Source of the DNA: Halomonas shengliensis
Lineage (GTDB): Bacteria; Pseudomonadota; Gammaproteobacteria; Pseudomonadales; Halomonadaceae
Length of the DNA stretch: 64,000 nt
Direction: 5' to 3'
Assembly: GCF_900104135.1 (NCBI RefSeq)
Contig: NZ_FNIV01000009.1
Span: forward strand, 62,001 to 126,000
Shown here: one piece after another, positions 8,181 through 15,119 of the stretch
Layout of the letters: the number at the start of each line of letters is the position of its first letter
Position numbering within the stretch: position 1 is the first letter of the stretch
Notes under the pieces: generated by a model
Databases searched by the model: none
What the model was told of the DNA's origin: nothing
Seen by the model: the letters and a program-made list of their open reading frames with translations, nothing else
Made by a program: the position numbers and the translations under genes

Positions 8181-9368
8181 CTACTCGACGGCGATCACCA
8201 GGCCGGCCTCCGCAAGCTGCGCCAGCCATCGGCACACATCCTGGGTCACCGACGCCACAGGCGCCGCGAAGTGCGCCGCCAGCAGCTCGCCCAGCTCTGC
8301 CCCGCAAAGCGGCTCCTCGCCGATCAGTCGCCACACGGCCTGGCCGGTGGCGTTGAGACGATGGATCCCCCCGTCTGGGTCGATCAGGAAGAGCTCATCG
8401 CCGAGGGGATAGACACGCCCGCCGGGACTCGCCGCCCAGCGCCGCCGCGGATCCACCGGGGGCGGCGCCTCGGCAGGGGCGGTACGCTCGCGTGCGGGAC
8501 CTTCGCCGCCCGGCGCGGGGGTATCACGACGCAAGGCGTCGGCCAGGCAACGCACCGCCGCCAGCGGCTCGGCGTAGCGCAGCAGCAGGCAGGGCAGCCG
8601 CCGCATCAGCGGCAGCAGCCGGGCCATCAACGCCTCCGGCGCGGTGTGGTAGGCGAAGTTCTGAGTGAGCAGCTGCAGTAGCCCCTCCCCGGGCCGCAGC
8701 GCCAGCACCTCCGGCGCCGCGATGCCGTCATCGCGCTCCAGCAGCACCAGGGCCCCCAGCGGTGCGGACTCGCCGTGGGCGGCCAGCCCCTGGCCACCGG
8801 GCAGCACGAAGCGGTAGCGCGCATCGGCCGGGCCGGCATGGGCCTCGGCGTAGCCGGAAAGCTCCGGGGCCAGGGTCTCGGGCAGCGGCAGGCGCAGCCG
8901 GGGGGCGATGCCGAGCGCGACCCCCTGCCCGTCGGCGGTCAGCCCCAGCACGTCGTCGCCGAACAGCCGGAACCCCGCCGCGGCGAAGGCCACCGCCAGG
9001 GTGCTCTTGCCGGCACGATGACTCTCGGGAAACAGCACCAGGCGACCCTCCACCTCCACGCTGGCGGCGTGCAGGCCGAGCAGGTCGGACCCACGTGCCA
9101 GGCGGTCACCGCCCAGGTCGGCGACCAGGCTGCAGACCGCGGACGCCGGCGTGGGCAACACGAGGCCACGGGGAAGCTGGGGGGAGCGCTGCAGGTAGCC
9201 CGCCGGGGTTCGCCGCAGCCGGATGGCCGGGGCGAGGCCCCGTGCCGGCGCGATCGATGCCGGCCATCCCGGCAACGCCTGGGTCAGGGCCCCTACCACC
9301 TCGGGCGCCTGCTGCACACGCAGGCAACGCCCGAGGCCCGGCAGGGAGAGGTCGACCGCGTCCGCCAT
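8181..9368 (-). CDS. HPr-kinase-like protein fused to a C-terminal PqqD-like (RRE) domain
   Basis: 395-396 residues with two parts. Numbering from the GTG at 9371, residues about 100-290 resemble the HprK/PEPCK-like kinase fold: LHAASVEVEGRLVLFP leads into a P-loop PESHRAGKST at 115-124, and FGDD at 137-140 fits the second acidic motif. Residues 317-396 look like a PqqD domain, with hydrophobic/aromatic spacing typical of the RiPP recognition element (VYPLGDELFLID, LNATGQAVWRLI, DVCRWLAQLAEAGLV). HprK-type kinases phosphorylate serine, and PqqD domains bind leader peptides. The start ATG at 9368 shares its A with the stop of the upstream gene (TGATG), so translation is coupled. A GTG at 9371 is an alternative start. 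The substrate is inferred to be the upstream Arg/Ser-rich protein. Confidence 0.75.
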   Translation of the reverse strand: MADAVDLSLPGLGRCLRVQQAPEVVGALTQALPGWPASIAPARGLAPAIRLRRTPAGYLQRSPQLPRGLVLPTPASAVCSLVADLGGDRLARGSDLLGLHAASVEVEGRLVLFPESHRAGKSTLAVAFAAAGFRLFGDDVLGLTADGQGVALGIAPRLRLPLPETLAPELSGYAEAHAGPADARYRFVLPGGQGLAAHGESAPLGALVLLERDDGIAAPEVLALRPGEGLLQLLTQNFAYHTAPEALMARLLPLMRRLPCLLLRYAEPLAAVRCLADALRRDTPAPGGEGPARERTAPAEAPPPVDPRRRWAASPGGRVYPLGDELFLIDPDGGIHRLNATGQAVWRLIGEEPLCGAELGELLAAHFAAPVASVTQDVCRWLAQLAEAGLVIAVE

Positions 9369-9802
9369 CACCAGCGGCGTTCGGGGCGTCCGAAGACGAT
9401 ATCCTCGACGATGGTCACCGGATCCTCGCGATAGTCCCGCAGCCGGCGGCGGTCATGCTCGTAGTCACGACGCGAGTAATAGCGATCATCGCGGCGGGCA
9501 TGGTAACGGTCGTCGCGCCGGTAGTGATCGTCGCGATGGCGACGCCGGTAGCGCGCCCGTTCGTGGCGACGGTAGGCGCCATCGTAGCGGCTCGGCCGCG
9601 AACGACTGGGGCGCGACCAGCTGGGCCGCGAGCGGCTGGGTCGGGAACGCCGATGGCCGTCCCACGCCTGGGCCTGGCCGACACTGAACAGGGTCGGCGC
9701 CACATAGGCGCCGGCGAGGCCCACCCCGAGGGTAGCCAGCAGCCGACGCCGGCGACGGCGATGGGTCTCGGCGGCAGCGTCGCGATGAAGCTCGGTGGAC
9801 AT
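9368..9802 (-). CDS. Arg/Ser-rich protein with a Tat-like signal, possible substrate of the kinase-PqqD fusion
   Basis: 144 residues; no known family recognised. Residues 15-46 form a twin-arginine-like export signal (six consecutive Arg, then LLATLGVGLAGAYVAPTLF, with cleavage likely after AQA at 44-46). Residues 51-72 are SR/RP repeats such as SRPSRSRPSWSRPSRSRP. Residues 73-124 are dominated by Arg, Asp, Tyr and His. The tail DPVTIVEDIVFGRPERRW is less biased. Inside the signal lies Y33-V-A-P36-T-L38-F-S-V-G42, which fits the YxxPxLxxxG pattern of lasso-type leaders that RREs bind. A perfect Shine-Dalgarno AGGAGG precedes the ATG, and the stop overlaps the start of the kinase-PqqD gene. 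A function is not known. Confidence 0.7.
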   Translation of the reverse strand: MSTELHRDAAAETHRRRRRRLLATLGVGLAGAYVAPTLFSVGQAQAWDGHRRSRPSRSRPSWSRPSRSRPSRYDGAYRRHERARYRRRHRDDHYRRDDRYHARRDDRYYSRRDYEHDRRRLRDYREDPVTIVEDIVFGRPERRW

Positions 9803-9840
9803 GCAATACCTCCTGGGGCGTCACGGCGCCGGATGATGTC

Positions 9841-9851
9841 GAACACTGTTC
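9841..9851. promoter_or_regulatory. Palindrome upstream of the Arg/Ser-rich gene, possible operator
   Basis: GAACA-C-TGTTC is a perfect 11-nt dyad about 40 bp upstream of the start codon at 9802. The position is suitable for an operator or a regulator site. No regulator can be named, and a chance dyad of this size is possible. Confidence 0.3.
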
Positions 9852-9967
9852 ATCCTAGCCATCGCGCGTCCGTCGCGCCGCCGCCGCGGAGGCGTTGTCG
9901 ATTTGTTCCACCGGGCGTTGCGGATCCGCGACAGCCGATCGCGCTCGCGCGTGGAAACCAGCTGATG

Positions 9968-9998
9968 AAAAAAAGGGCCGACCCGTGAAGGTCGGCCC
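9968..9998 (-). terminator. Rho-independent terminator after the CcoM-like gene
   Basis: Read on the minus strand, a 9-bp stem GGGCCGACC / GGTCGGCCC (9998-9990 with 9983-9975) with a 6-nt loop is followed directly by seven T residues (9974-9968). This is a textbook intrinsic terminator. A second dyad, GGGGGGAGT-g-ACTCCCCCC at 10002-10020, precedes it and could extend the structure. It separates the CcoM-like gene from the Arg/Ser-rich and kinase-PqqD unit. Confidence 0.88.
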
Positions 9999-10048
9999 AC
10001 TGGGGGGAGTGACTCCCCCCTCCCCTGACGACTGGTGGAACGGCTGGC

Positions 10049-10162
10049 TCAGTGCTTCTTCTTGCGGTGGTCCCGCACGATGAAGGCGACCCAGCCCCCC
10101 ATGAATGCAACCATCATCGCGACGGTGACCAGACCAAAGATTACGGCGTCGTCCAGATACAT
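10049..10162 (-). CDS. ccoM: CcoM-like 37-residue single-membrane-span protein
   Basis: The minus-strand frame reads MYLDDAVIFGLVTVAMMVAF, then MGGWVAFIVRDHRKKKH and a stop. It is one hydrophobic helix with a short acidic N-terminus and a basic C-terminus, matching the size and pattern of CcoM, the small fourth subunit that stabilises cbb3-type cytochrome oxidase in pseudomonads. A GGGGAGG ribosome-binding site lies about 8 nt before the ATG. An FNR/ANR-like box centred near -41.5 relative to a plausible start point supports a role under low oxygen. A strong terminator follows, so the gene is probably monocistronic. The family call rests on resemblance of a very short sequence. No cco genes lie in this window. 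Confidence 0.65.
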   Translation of the reverse strand: MYLDDAVIFGLVTVAMMVAFMGGWVAFIVRDHRKKKH

Positions 10163-10196
10163 GATGATGTCCTCCCCGTCTCGATGTGTTGAGTGC

Positions 10197-10238
10197 ACTG
10201 TAGACCGGGAAGGCGCGGCGAAACCTGACCTGCATCAA
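10197..10238 (-). promoter_or_regulatory. FNR/ANR-type class II promoter for the CcoM-like gene
   Basis: On the minus strand TTGAT-gcag-GTCAG (10238-10225) matches 8 of 10 conserved positions of the FNR/ANR box TTGAT-N4-ATCAA. A -10 like TACAGT sits at 10202-10197. The box centre (10231.5) is 41.5 bp from a start point near 10190, the geometry of class II FNR-activated promoters. This would couple the small protein to oxygen limitation. Confidence 0.55.
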
Positions 10239-10274
10239 GTATCGGCCGGCGTGCCGTCAGGGGCGGGAGGAGAA

Positions 10275-10288
10275 TTGATTCAGGTCAG
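10275..10288 (+). promoter_or_regulatory. Second FNR-like half-conserved box, inverted relative to the first
   Basis: TTGAT-tcag-GTCAG on the plus strand at 10275-10288 is 13/14 identical to the minus-strand box at 10238-10225. Together they form a long inverted repeat with a loop of 36 nt. The segment lies just after the FKBP gene stop. It may be a second regulator site or the arm of a 3' stem-loop. Confidence 0.35.
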
Positions 10289-10291
10289 TTT

Positions 10292-10810
10292 TCAGGGCAG
10301 CTTCTTGTCCTCGACCTCGGCGGGGTCGGTGTCCGGGGGCAGCGGATGGCCCTTGGCCAGCTCGGCGCGGGTGGCATCGCGCACCGCGAGCACCTCAAGG
10401 GCATAGCGCAGCGTGCGCCCGGCCAGCGGGTGGTTGGTGTCGATCAGCACGCTGTCGTCGCCTACCTCGACCACGGTGACGATCTGCGGGCCATCGTCGC
10501 CGGGGGTCTGGAAGCGCATGCCGGGGGCGAGGTCCGGCACGGGGAAGGCATCGCGCCCCACCTCGCGAACCAGTGCCTCGTTGCGCACGCCATAGGCGTC
10601 GGCCGGCATCAGGGTCACGGAGAGCTCGGCGCCCTCTGCCTGGCCCTCCAGGGCGCGCTCGAGGCCGGCAACGATGTTGTGGTGGCCATGCAGGTACTCG
10701 AGGGGCCGCTGGCGGGCACGAGAGTCGTCGAGCACCTCAACGTCCGCGTCGCCGAGGACCTCCTGAAGCACATAGTGAAGCGTGACGACGCGCTGGGGGG
10801 CGATGGTCAT
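10292..10810 (-). CDS. FKBP-type peptidyl-prolyl cis-trans isomerase, SlyD-like
   Basis: 172 residues from the ATG at 10810, preceded by an AGGAG Shine-Dalgarno; the longer upstream frame is discarded because it runs into the spacer. The layout is that of SlyD-like FKBPs: VTLHYVLQEVLGD, then PLEYLHGHHNIVAGLERALEGQ (active-site strand and loop) followed by the IF chaperone insert, and the returning strand DTNHPLAGRTLRYALEVLAV. It assists folding in the cytoplasm. The His/Cys-rich nickel-binding tail of SlyD is absent; the protein instead ends in an acidic, Pro-rich segment. Confidence 0.9.
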   Translation of the reverse strand: MTIAPQRVVTLHYVLQEVLGDADVEVLDDSRARQRPLEYLHGHHNIVAGLERALEGQAEGAELSVTLMPADAYGVRNEALVREVGRDAFPVPDLAPGMRFQTPGDDGPQIVTVVEVGDDSVLIDTNHPLAGRTLRYALEVLAVRDATRAELAKGHPLPPDTDPAEVEDKKLP

Positions 10811-10868
10811 TGGGGTCTCCTGAGTGGGAGGGAAATGGGGCGCTGGCAAAGGGTTGGAGACGGCCGCC

Positions 10869-11408
10869 TCAGCCGCGGCGCAGGTTGGCGACGGGCATCT
10901 CCAGGCGTTGCTGGCGATGCAGCAGGTTGAGCAGCACGATGGCGCGCTCCTCGCCCTTGTGGGACTCGAACACCGCCTGGAGCTCCTTGAAGGGGCCCTC
11001 GGTGATCTGCACCGTCTCGCCGGCGCGGAAGTAGAGGTTGGCGTCCATCTTGCGCTCGTTGCCGTGCTCACGCAGGGTTTCGATCAGCCGGTCATCCACA
11101 GCGATGGGCATCTCGCCGAAGGCGACCAGCTTGAGCACACCGCGGGTGGAGCGGATGGGGCGCCAGTTGCTCACCAGCCGGTCGAGACGGATGAACAGGT
11201 AGTAAGGGAACAGCGGTTCGGTCACCCAGGTCAGCTTGCCGCGGCGCTTCTTCTGCACCTCGAGCACCGGGTGGAACACCTCGAAGCCCTGGTTGACCAG
11301 GTTCTCGGTGGCGCGGAAGGATTCGCCGCCCTTGCACTGGATGGCATACCAGCGCGGTACCGCCGCGTCACTCGACTCGGGCGCCTGGGTCGTCTGGCTC
11401 TCGTTCAT
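10869..11408 (-). CDS. rfaH: Transcription antitermination protein RfaH
   Basis: 179 residues, NusG paralogue. The NGN domain is clear (PRWYAIQCKGGESFRATENL, PLFPYYLFIRLD, IRSTRGVLKLVAFG) and the KOW-type C-terminal segment begins with RAGETVQITEGPFKELQAVFESHKG. RfaH binds the non-template ops element and RNA polymerase to help transcribe long surface-polysaccharide, secretion or conjugation operons, and recruits ribosomes after its C-terminal domain refolds. The extra N-terminal 18 residues are polar and poorly conserved. No ops-controlled operon is visible in the window. Confidence 0.92.
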   Translation of the reverse strand: MNESQTTQAPESSDAAVPRWYAIQCKGGESFRATENLVNQGFEVFHPVLEVQKKRRGKLTWVTEPLFPYYLFIRLDRLVSNWRPIRSTRGVLKLVAFGEMPIAVDDRLIETLREHGNERKMDANLYFRAGETVQITEGPFKELQAVFESHKGEERAIVLLNLLHRQQRLEMPVANLRRG

Positions 11409-11539
11409 GACTCACCTGTGAGGCTGGACGCTGGTATCACTGCCGGGGCTCTGCAACAATCATGACCGCCTGCGGGGCGCGCCGCGGGGTGCCCGGCATT
11501 TCGAGGCGAGGATTCTACCACCGTTGCAAGGAGAGCCCC

Positions 11540-12925
11540 ATGCCGACGCCTACCGTGCAGAGGAGCTGGCGCGACGCCCTGGCGATCTACCTGCGTGCGC
11601 CGGTCATCACCATGCTGTTCCTGGGCTTCTCGGCGGGCCTGCCCTTCCTGCTGGTGTTCTCCACCCTCTCGGCCTGGCTGCGCAGCAGCGGCGTCGAGGT
11701 CGCGGCGATCGGCTTCTTCGCCTGGATCGGCATGCTCTACTCGATCAAGTTCTTCTGGGCGCCGGTGGTGGACCGCCTGGCGCTGCCCCTGCTGACCCGT
11801 ACCCTGGGCCAGCGCCGCGGCTGGATGCTGGCGGCCCAGGCGATGATCGCCGCCGGCCTGGTGGGGCTGGCCGGCATCGACCCGGCAGGCCAGCTGCCGC
11901 TGGTCGCCCTCTTCGCCCTGCTGGTGGCCTTCGGCAGCGCTACCCAGGACATCGTCATCGACGCCTTCCGCATCGAGTCGGCGCCGGAAGACCTCCAGGC
12001 GGCCATGGCCTCCACCTATATCATCGGCTACCGCGGCGGGCTGCTGGCCGCCGGCGCCGGGGCGCTCTATGTCGCCTCCTGGCTCTCCTGGGAGGCCGCC
12101 TACCTGAGCATGGCGGCCCTCGTCGGCATCGGCGTGGTGACGGTGCTGCTGCGACCGGAGCCGGCGCGCCTGTCGCTCACCACCCAATTGATCCACGAGC
12201 CCCGTGTGCGCGCCTTCCTGCGCGCCAGCCGCGGCCGGGCGAAGGTGTGGCGACGCCTGGGGGCCTGGGCGATCGGCGCCATCGTCTGCCCCTTCACCGA
12301 CTTCTTCACCCGCCATCGCCGCAAGGCCCTCTGGCTGCTGCTGTTCGTGGCGGTGTTCCGCATCAGCGACCTGGCCATGGCCTCCATGGCCAACCCGCTC
12401 TACATCGACCTCGGCTTCTCGCTCGCCACCATCGCCAACGTCACCAATATCTTCGGCATCGCCATGAGCATCGGCGGCGGCATCCTGGGAGGGCTCCTGG
12501 TGGCCCGCTACGGCATCGGACCCATCCTGGTGCTGGGCGCCACAGCGGCAGCGCTGACCAACCTGCTGTTCGCCGCCCTGGCGCTGGCCGGCCAGAGCCT
12601 GCCGCTACTGGTGATGACCATCGTCGGCGACAACCTGGCCAACGGCCTGGCCAGTGCGGTGTTCATCGCCTTCCTGTCGAGCCTCACCTCGCGCGCCTAC
12701 ACCGCGACCCAGTACGCGCTCTTCTCGTCGCTGATGACGCTGCCGGGCAAGTTCCTGAGCGGCTTCGGGGGCCTGGTGGTGGAGGCCGACGGCTATGCCA
12801 CCTTCTTCCTGATCTCCACCGCCCTGGGCATTCCCGCGGTGCTCCTGGCGCTGTGGATCCGCCGCAACCGGGAGCTGGTGCCGGCGCCAGTGCCGGCGCC
12901 GGAAGCGGAGAGTGGCAAGTCGTGA
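11540..12925 (+). CDS. ampG: AmpG-family muropeptide permease (MFS)
   Basis: 461 residues from the ATG at 11540, 9 nt after an AAGGAGA ribosome-binding site. About 12 hydrophobic segments are visible. The N-terminal repeat is typical of AmpG (MLFLGFSAGLPFLLVFSTLS, SIKFFWAPVVDRLALP, SATQDIVIDAFRIE). The protein imports GlcNAc-anhydroMurNAc peptides across the inner membrane for cell-wall recycling, which complements the lytic transglycosylase at 7.5 kb. A long cytoplasmic loop near the middle carries basic residues (RASRGRAKVWRRLGAW). Confidence 0.93.
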   Translation: MPTPTVQRSWRDALAIYLRAPVITMLFLGFSAGLPFLLVFSTLSAWLRSSGVEVAAIGFFAWIGMLYSIKFFWAPVVDRLALPLLTRTLGQRRGWMLAAQAMIAAGLVGLAGIDPAGQLPLVALFALLVAFGSATQDIVIDAFRIESAPEDLQAAMASTYIIGYRGGLLAAGAGALYVASWLSWEAAYLSMAALVGIGVVTVLLRPEPARLSLTTQLIHEPRVRAFLRASRGRAKVWRRLGAWAIGAIVCPFTDFFTRHRRKALWLLLFVAVFRISDLAMASMANPLYIDLGFSLATIANVTNIFGIAMSIGGGILGGLLVARYGIGPILVLGATAAALTNLLFAALALAGQSLPLLVMTIVGDNLANGLASAVFIAFLSSLTSRAYTATQYALFSSLMTLPGKFLSGFGGLVVEADGYATFFLISTALGIPAVLLALWIRRNRELVPAPVPAPEAESGKS

Positions 12926-12977
12926 TGGCGTCCTAGCCTTCGCGACCCCCTGGGTGCCCGATCTAGCGGCGATGCGT

Positions 12978-14804
12978 CTAGCTATCCAGCCAATCCTGTA
13001 ACCAGGCGAGCGCCCCCGGGGTGGTCCGCCACTGGTCACGCATCAGGGTGCGGTACTGCCAGGCCTCGGCGCGGCTGCCGGGCTCCGCCTCGCCGGCGTC
13101 ACCACCCGGAACGGGGCGCGGACGCTCGGCGCACAGCAGCGCGAGGGCATGGGTATTGTGGGCCTGGACCTCGCCGAGGGCCGCCTCGGCCTCGGCGGAC
13201 CGCTCGAGGCGATAGAGCGCCAGGGCGCGCCCCATCAGCACCCCCAGCGCCGGCCCCTCGGCCTCGGCTTCCGGCGGCTGTTCGCTGACCGCCAGCGCCT
13301 CGGCGTCGCGGCCGTCGCGAAGCAGCTGGTCGAGCACCAGCTCGCGCAGCCCCAGGCTGTCGTGGTCGTCCACCGCGAGCAGGCTCTCGGCGAGCCGCCG
13401 GGAGCGCTGGCGCGCGCCGCGCTCCATGCCCACCACCAGCGCCAGGCCGGTGCGCAGCAACAAGGCGTTGTCGGCCTCCTCCCAGGCCAGGGTGCCGGGG
13501 CCCGCGGCGGCGACCTGTTCGAGCCAGCGCTCCAGGCGATCCGCCAGCGGGACGAAGAGGCTCGGCGCCATCCACGGCAGGCTGCCGAAGCGAGTGGTCA
13601 GTGCCAGGGCCAGTTCCTGCACCACCGCCGGGGCATCGAGCCATTCGGGGTGACTGCAGAGGTCGGGCAGCCACTCCCCCGCCGCGGGCCAGGGGTCATC
13701 CTCCAGGCCCAGCGGCGAGTCGGAGACCGCCGCCACCGGGAAGACCTCGCGCCAGGCGGCATGCAGGGTGTCCTCGCGGGCGGTGGTGTGGTACTCGAGC
13801 CGCCCACCCGCGGTACATGAGACATCGAGGCGCGGCGCGGTGGGCAGCTCGGCGAGCAGTGCCTGCAGCGCGGCCAGGGGACCGGCGAGGTCCTCCTCGG
13901 CGCTGAGCAGCTGCTCGGCCAGGGTGGCGCCGGGGTTCTCGGCCAGGTCGGCGAGGAACTGCAGCTGGTCGGGCTCGAGGTCGCCCTGACGCGCCAGGCG
14001 CCGAAACCAGAAGCGCGCCCGCTCGGAGGCCTCCTCCTCGTGCCCCTCATGAAGCAGCAGCATGGCCTCGATGTAGGCCAGGGTGGGCGAGTCGGGCAGC
14101 GCCTGCTGGGCGCGAACGAAGGCGGCCCGGGCGCTGTCCAGGTCATCGTTGTCCAGGTGCATCAGGCACAACCGCTCCAGCGCCACGCCGCGCAGGAACA
14201 GCGGGCCATGCTCGAGCACGGCGTCGAGCAGAGTCTCGCGCTTGCGGGTGAAGCCGCGCTCCTGGTAGAGGTCGAGGAGGATCTCGAAGGCGGGCTCGGC
14301 CTGCTCCGGCAGCCGTTCCCAGTCGCCGCGCTCGAACAGTGACTCGAGGATCTGCTGGGCGCGGCCGCGCTGCCCGGTCTCGGCGGCGATCAGCCCGGCC
14401 TCCAGCAGCGCCTGGGCCGGCGCCCTGCCGCTTGCCAGCGCGGCCTTGAGGGTCTCCCCCTTCCAGTCGCGCAGCGAGAGCATCCACATCAGGTGCCCCG
14501 GGACGGAGCCGGGCAGGCTGACGGCACCGCAGCAGTGCTTGGTCTTGCGCCCGGAGTCGCACCAGCAGGGCTCGTTGCGCCCCGGCCGGGCGAGGGGCTC
14601 GCAGCGGAAGTCGAGGCGCTCGAGCGGGGTCTGGGACCACAGCTCGGGCGCCAGCGCCTGGGCCAGCGGCAGCTTGCCGCCGACGAGCGCCGGCCCCTCC
14701 TCCCGGGCCCAGGCCATCAGCGTCGGATAGCGCTCATCCTGGCGAATCGCCTTGAGCGCCGCCGAGGCGAATCCCAGCAGCTGTTCCACCCATACCGCCA
14801 GCAT
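12978..14804 (-). CDS. SEC-C motif protein with long helical-repeat region
   Basis: 608 residues from the ATG at 14804. An upstream GTG at 14816 lies inside the GGTGGAGG ribosome-binding site and is rejected. A SEC-C metal-binding motif GRNEPCWCDSGRKTKHCCG sits at residues 75-93 (ligands C80, C82, H90/C91); this zinc motif also ends SecA and many small proteins. The remaining 500 residues are helical, Ala/Leu/Glu-rich and TPR-like (RARQILESLFERGDW-type pairs, DLDSARAAFVRAQQALPDSP), suggesting a protein-interaction solenoid. No catalytic domain is visible. Function is unknown. Confidence 0.75.
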   Translation of the reverse strand: MLAVWVEQLLGFASAALKAIRQDERYPTLMAWAREEGPALVGGKLPLAQALAPELWSQTPLERLDFRCEPLARPGRNEPCWCDSGRKTKHCCGAVSLPGSVPGHLMWMLSLRDWKGETLKAALASGRAPAQALLEAGLIAAETGQRGRAQQILESLFERGDWERLPEQAEPAFEILLDLYQERGFTRKRETLLDAVLEHGPLFLRGVALERLCLMHLDNDDLDSARAAFVRAQQALPDSPTLAYIEAMLLLHEGHEEEASERARFWFRRLARQGDLEPDQLQFLADLAENPGATLAEQLLSAEEDLAGPLAALQALLAELPTAPRLDVSCTAGGRLEYHTTAREDTLHAAWREVFPVAAVSDSPLGLEDDPWPAAGEWLPDLCSHPEWLDAPAVVQELALALTTRFGSLPWMAPSLFVPLADRLERWLEQVAAAGPGTLAWEEADNALLLRTGLALVVGMERGARQRSRRLAESLLAVDDHDSLGLRELVLDQLLRDGRDAEALAVSEQPPEAEAEGPALGVLMGRALALYRLERSAEAEAALGEVQAHNTHALALLCAERPRPVPGGDAGEAEPGSRAEAWQYRTLMRDQWRTTPGALAWLQDWLDS

Positions 14805-15119
14805 CGTGACCTCCACCGTCCGGAAAACGGCACAGTCTACCAGTCGGCACCAGCGCTTGGCAGCTGCTCAATGGCTATGTACAGGGCCATGGCAGAAGCA
14901 CGATATGAGGAGCGCTGGGGACAAGCCGGAGAGGAGGTCCTACGCCAGGGGTGAGAAGCACTGCTTCGAACGGGCTGGCCATGGATGGCCAGCACCGGTC
15001 CTGCGAGTGGAGCAGGACGCGAGAGCGAAGCAGGGCGTCGGTAGCGCCCAGGGAAGGGTTCACAGCGCCTCCTCGGAGGCTTGTCGCCAGATCAGCTCCG
15101 GGCTTCAGCACTCTCGGCG
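14805..15119. repeat. Intergenic structured element with four consecutive dyads
   Basis: No convincing gene lies in this 315-bp spacer. Four dyads follow each other at 14974-15080: a perfect 20-nt dyad with stem GCTGGCCA (14974-14993), GTCCTGC...GCAGGAC (14998-15018), GGGCG...CGCCC (15033-15049) and GCCTCC-tc-GGAGGC (15067-15080). It lies downstream of the ABC1 kinase gene and upstream of the SEC-C gene, both on the minus strand. The build resembles a dispersed REP/BIME-like element or a structured 3' UTR. An open minus frame of 78 codons across it is judged incidental. Confidence 0.45.

Noticed and set aside
8762..9988. 408-codon plus-strand frame over the kinase-PqqD and Arg/Ser-rich genes
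   Set aside because: Its sequence is a low-complexity Arg/Pro/Ala string with no signal or motif, whereas the minus strand has Shine-Dalgarno sites, coupled start and stop, and recognisable domains.
8181..10162. Complete lasso-peptide cluster
   Set aside because: An RRE-like domain, a kinase-like enzyme and a YxxPxLxxxG motif are present, but no asparagine-synthetase-like cyclase, leader protease or exporter is nearby, and the partner protein is too long and basic for a lasso precursor.
14875..15111. 78-codon minus-strand frame in the four-hairpin element
   Set aside because: No ribosome-binding site and the DNA is constrained by dyads; it is more likely a structured repeat.
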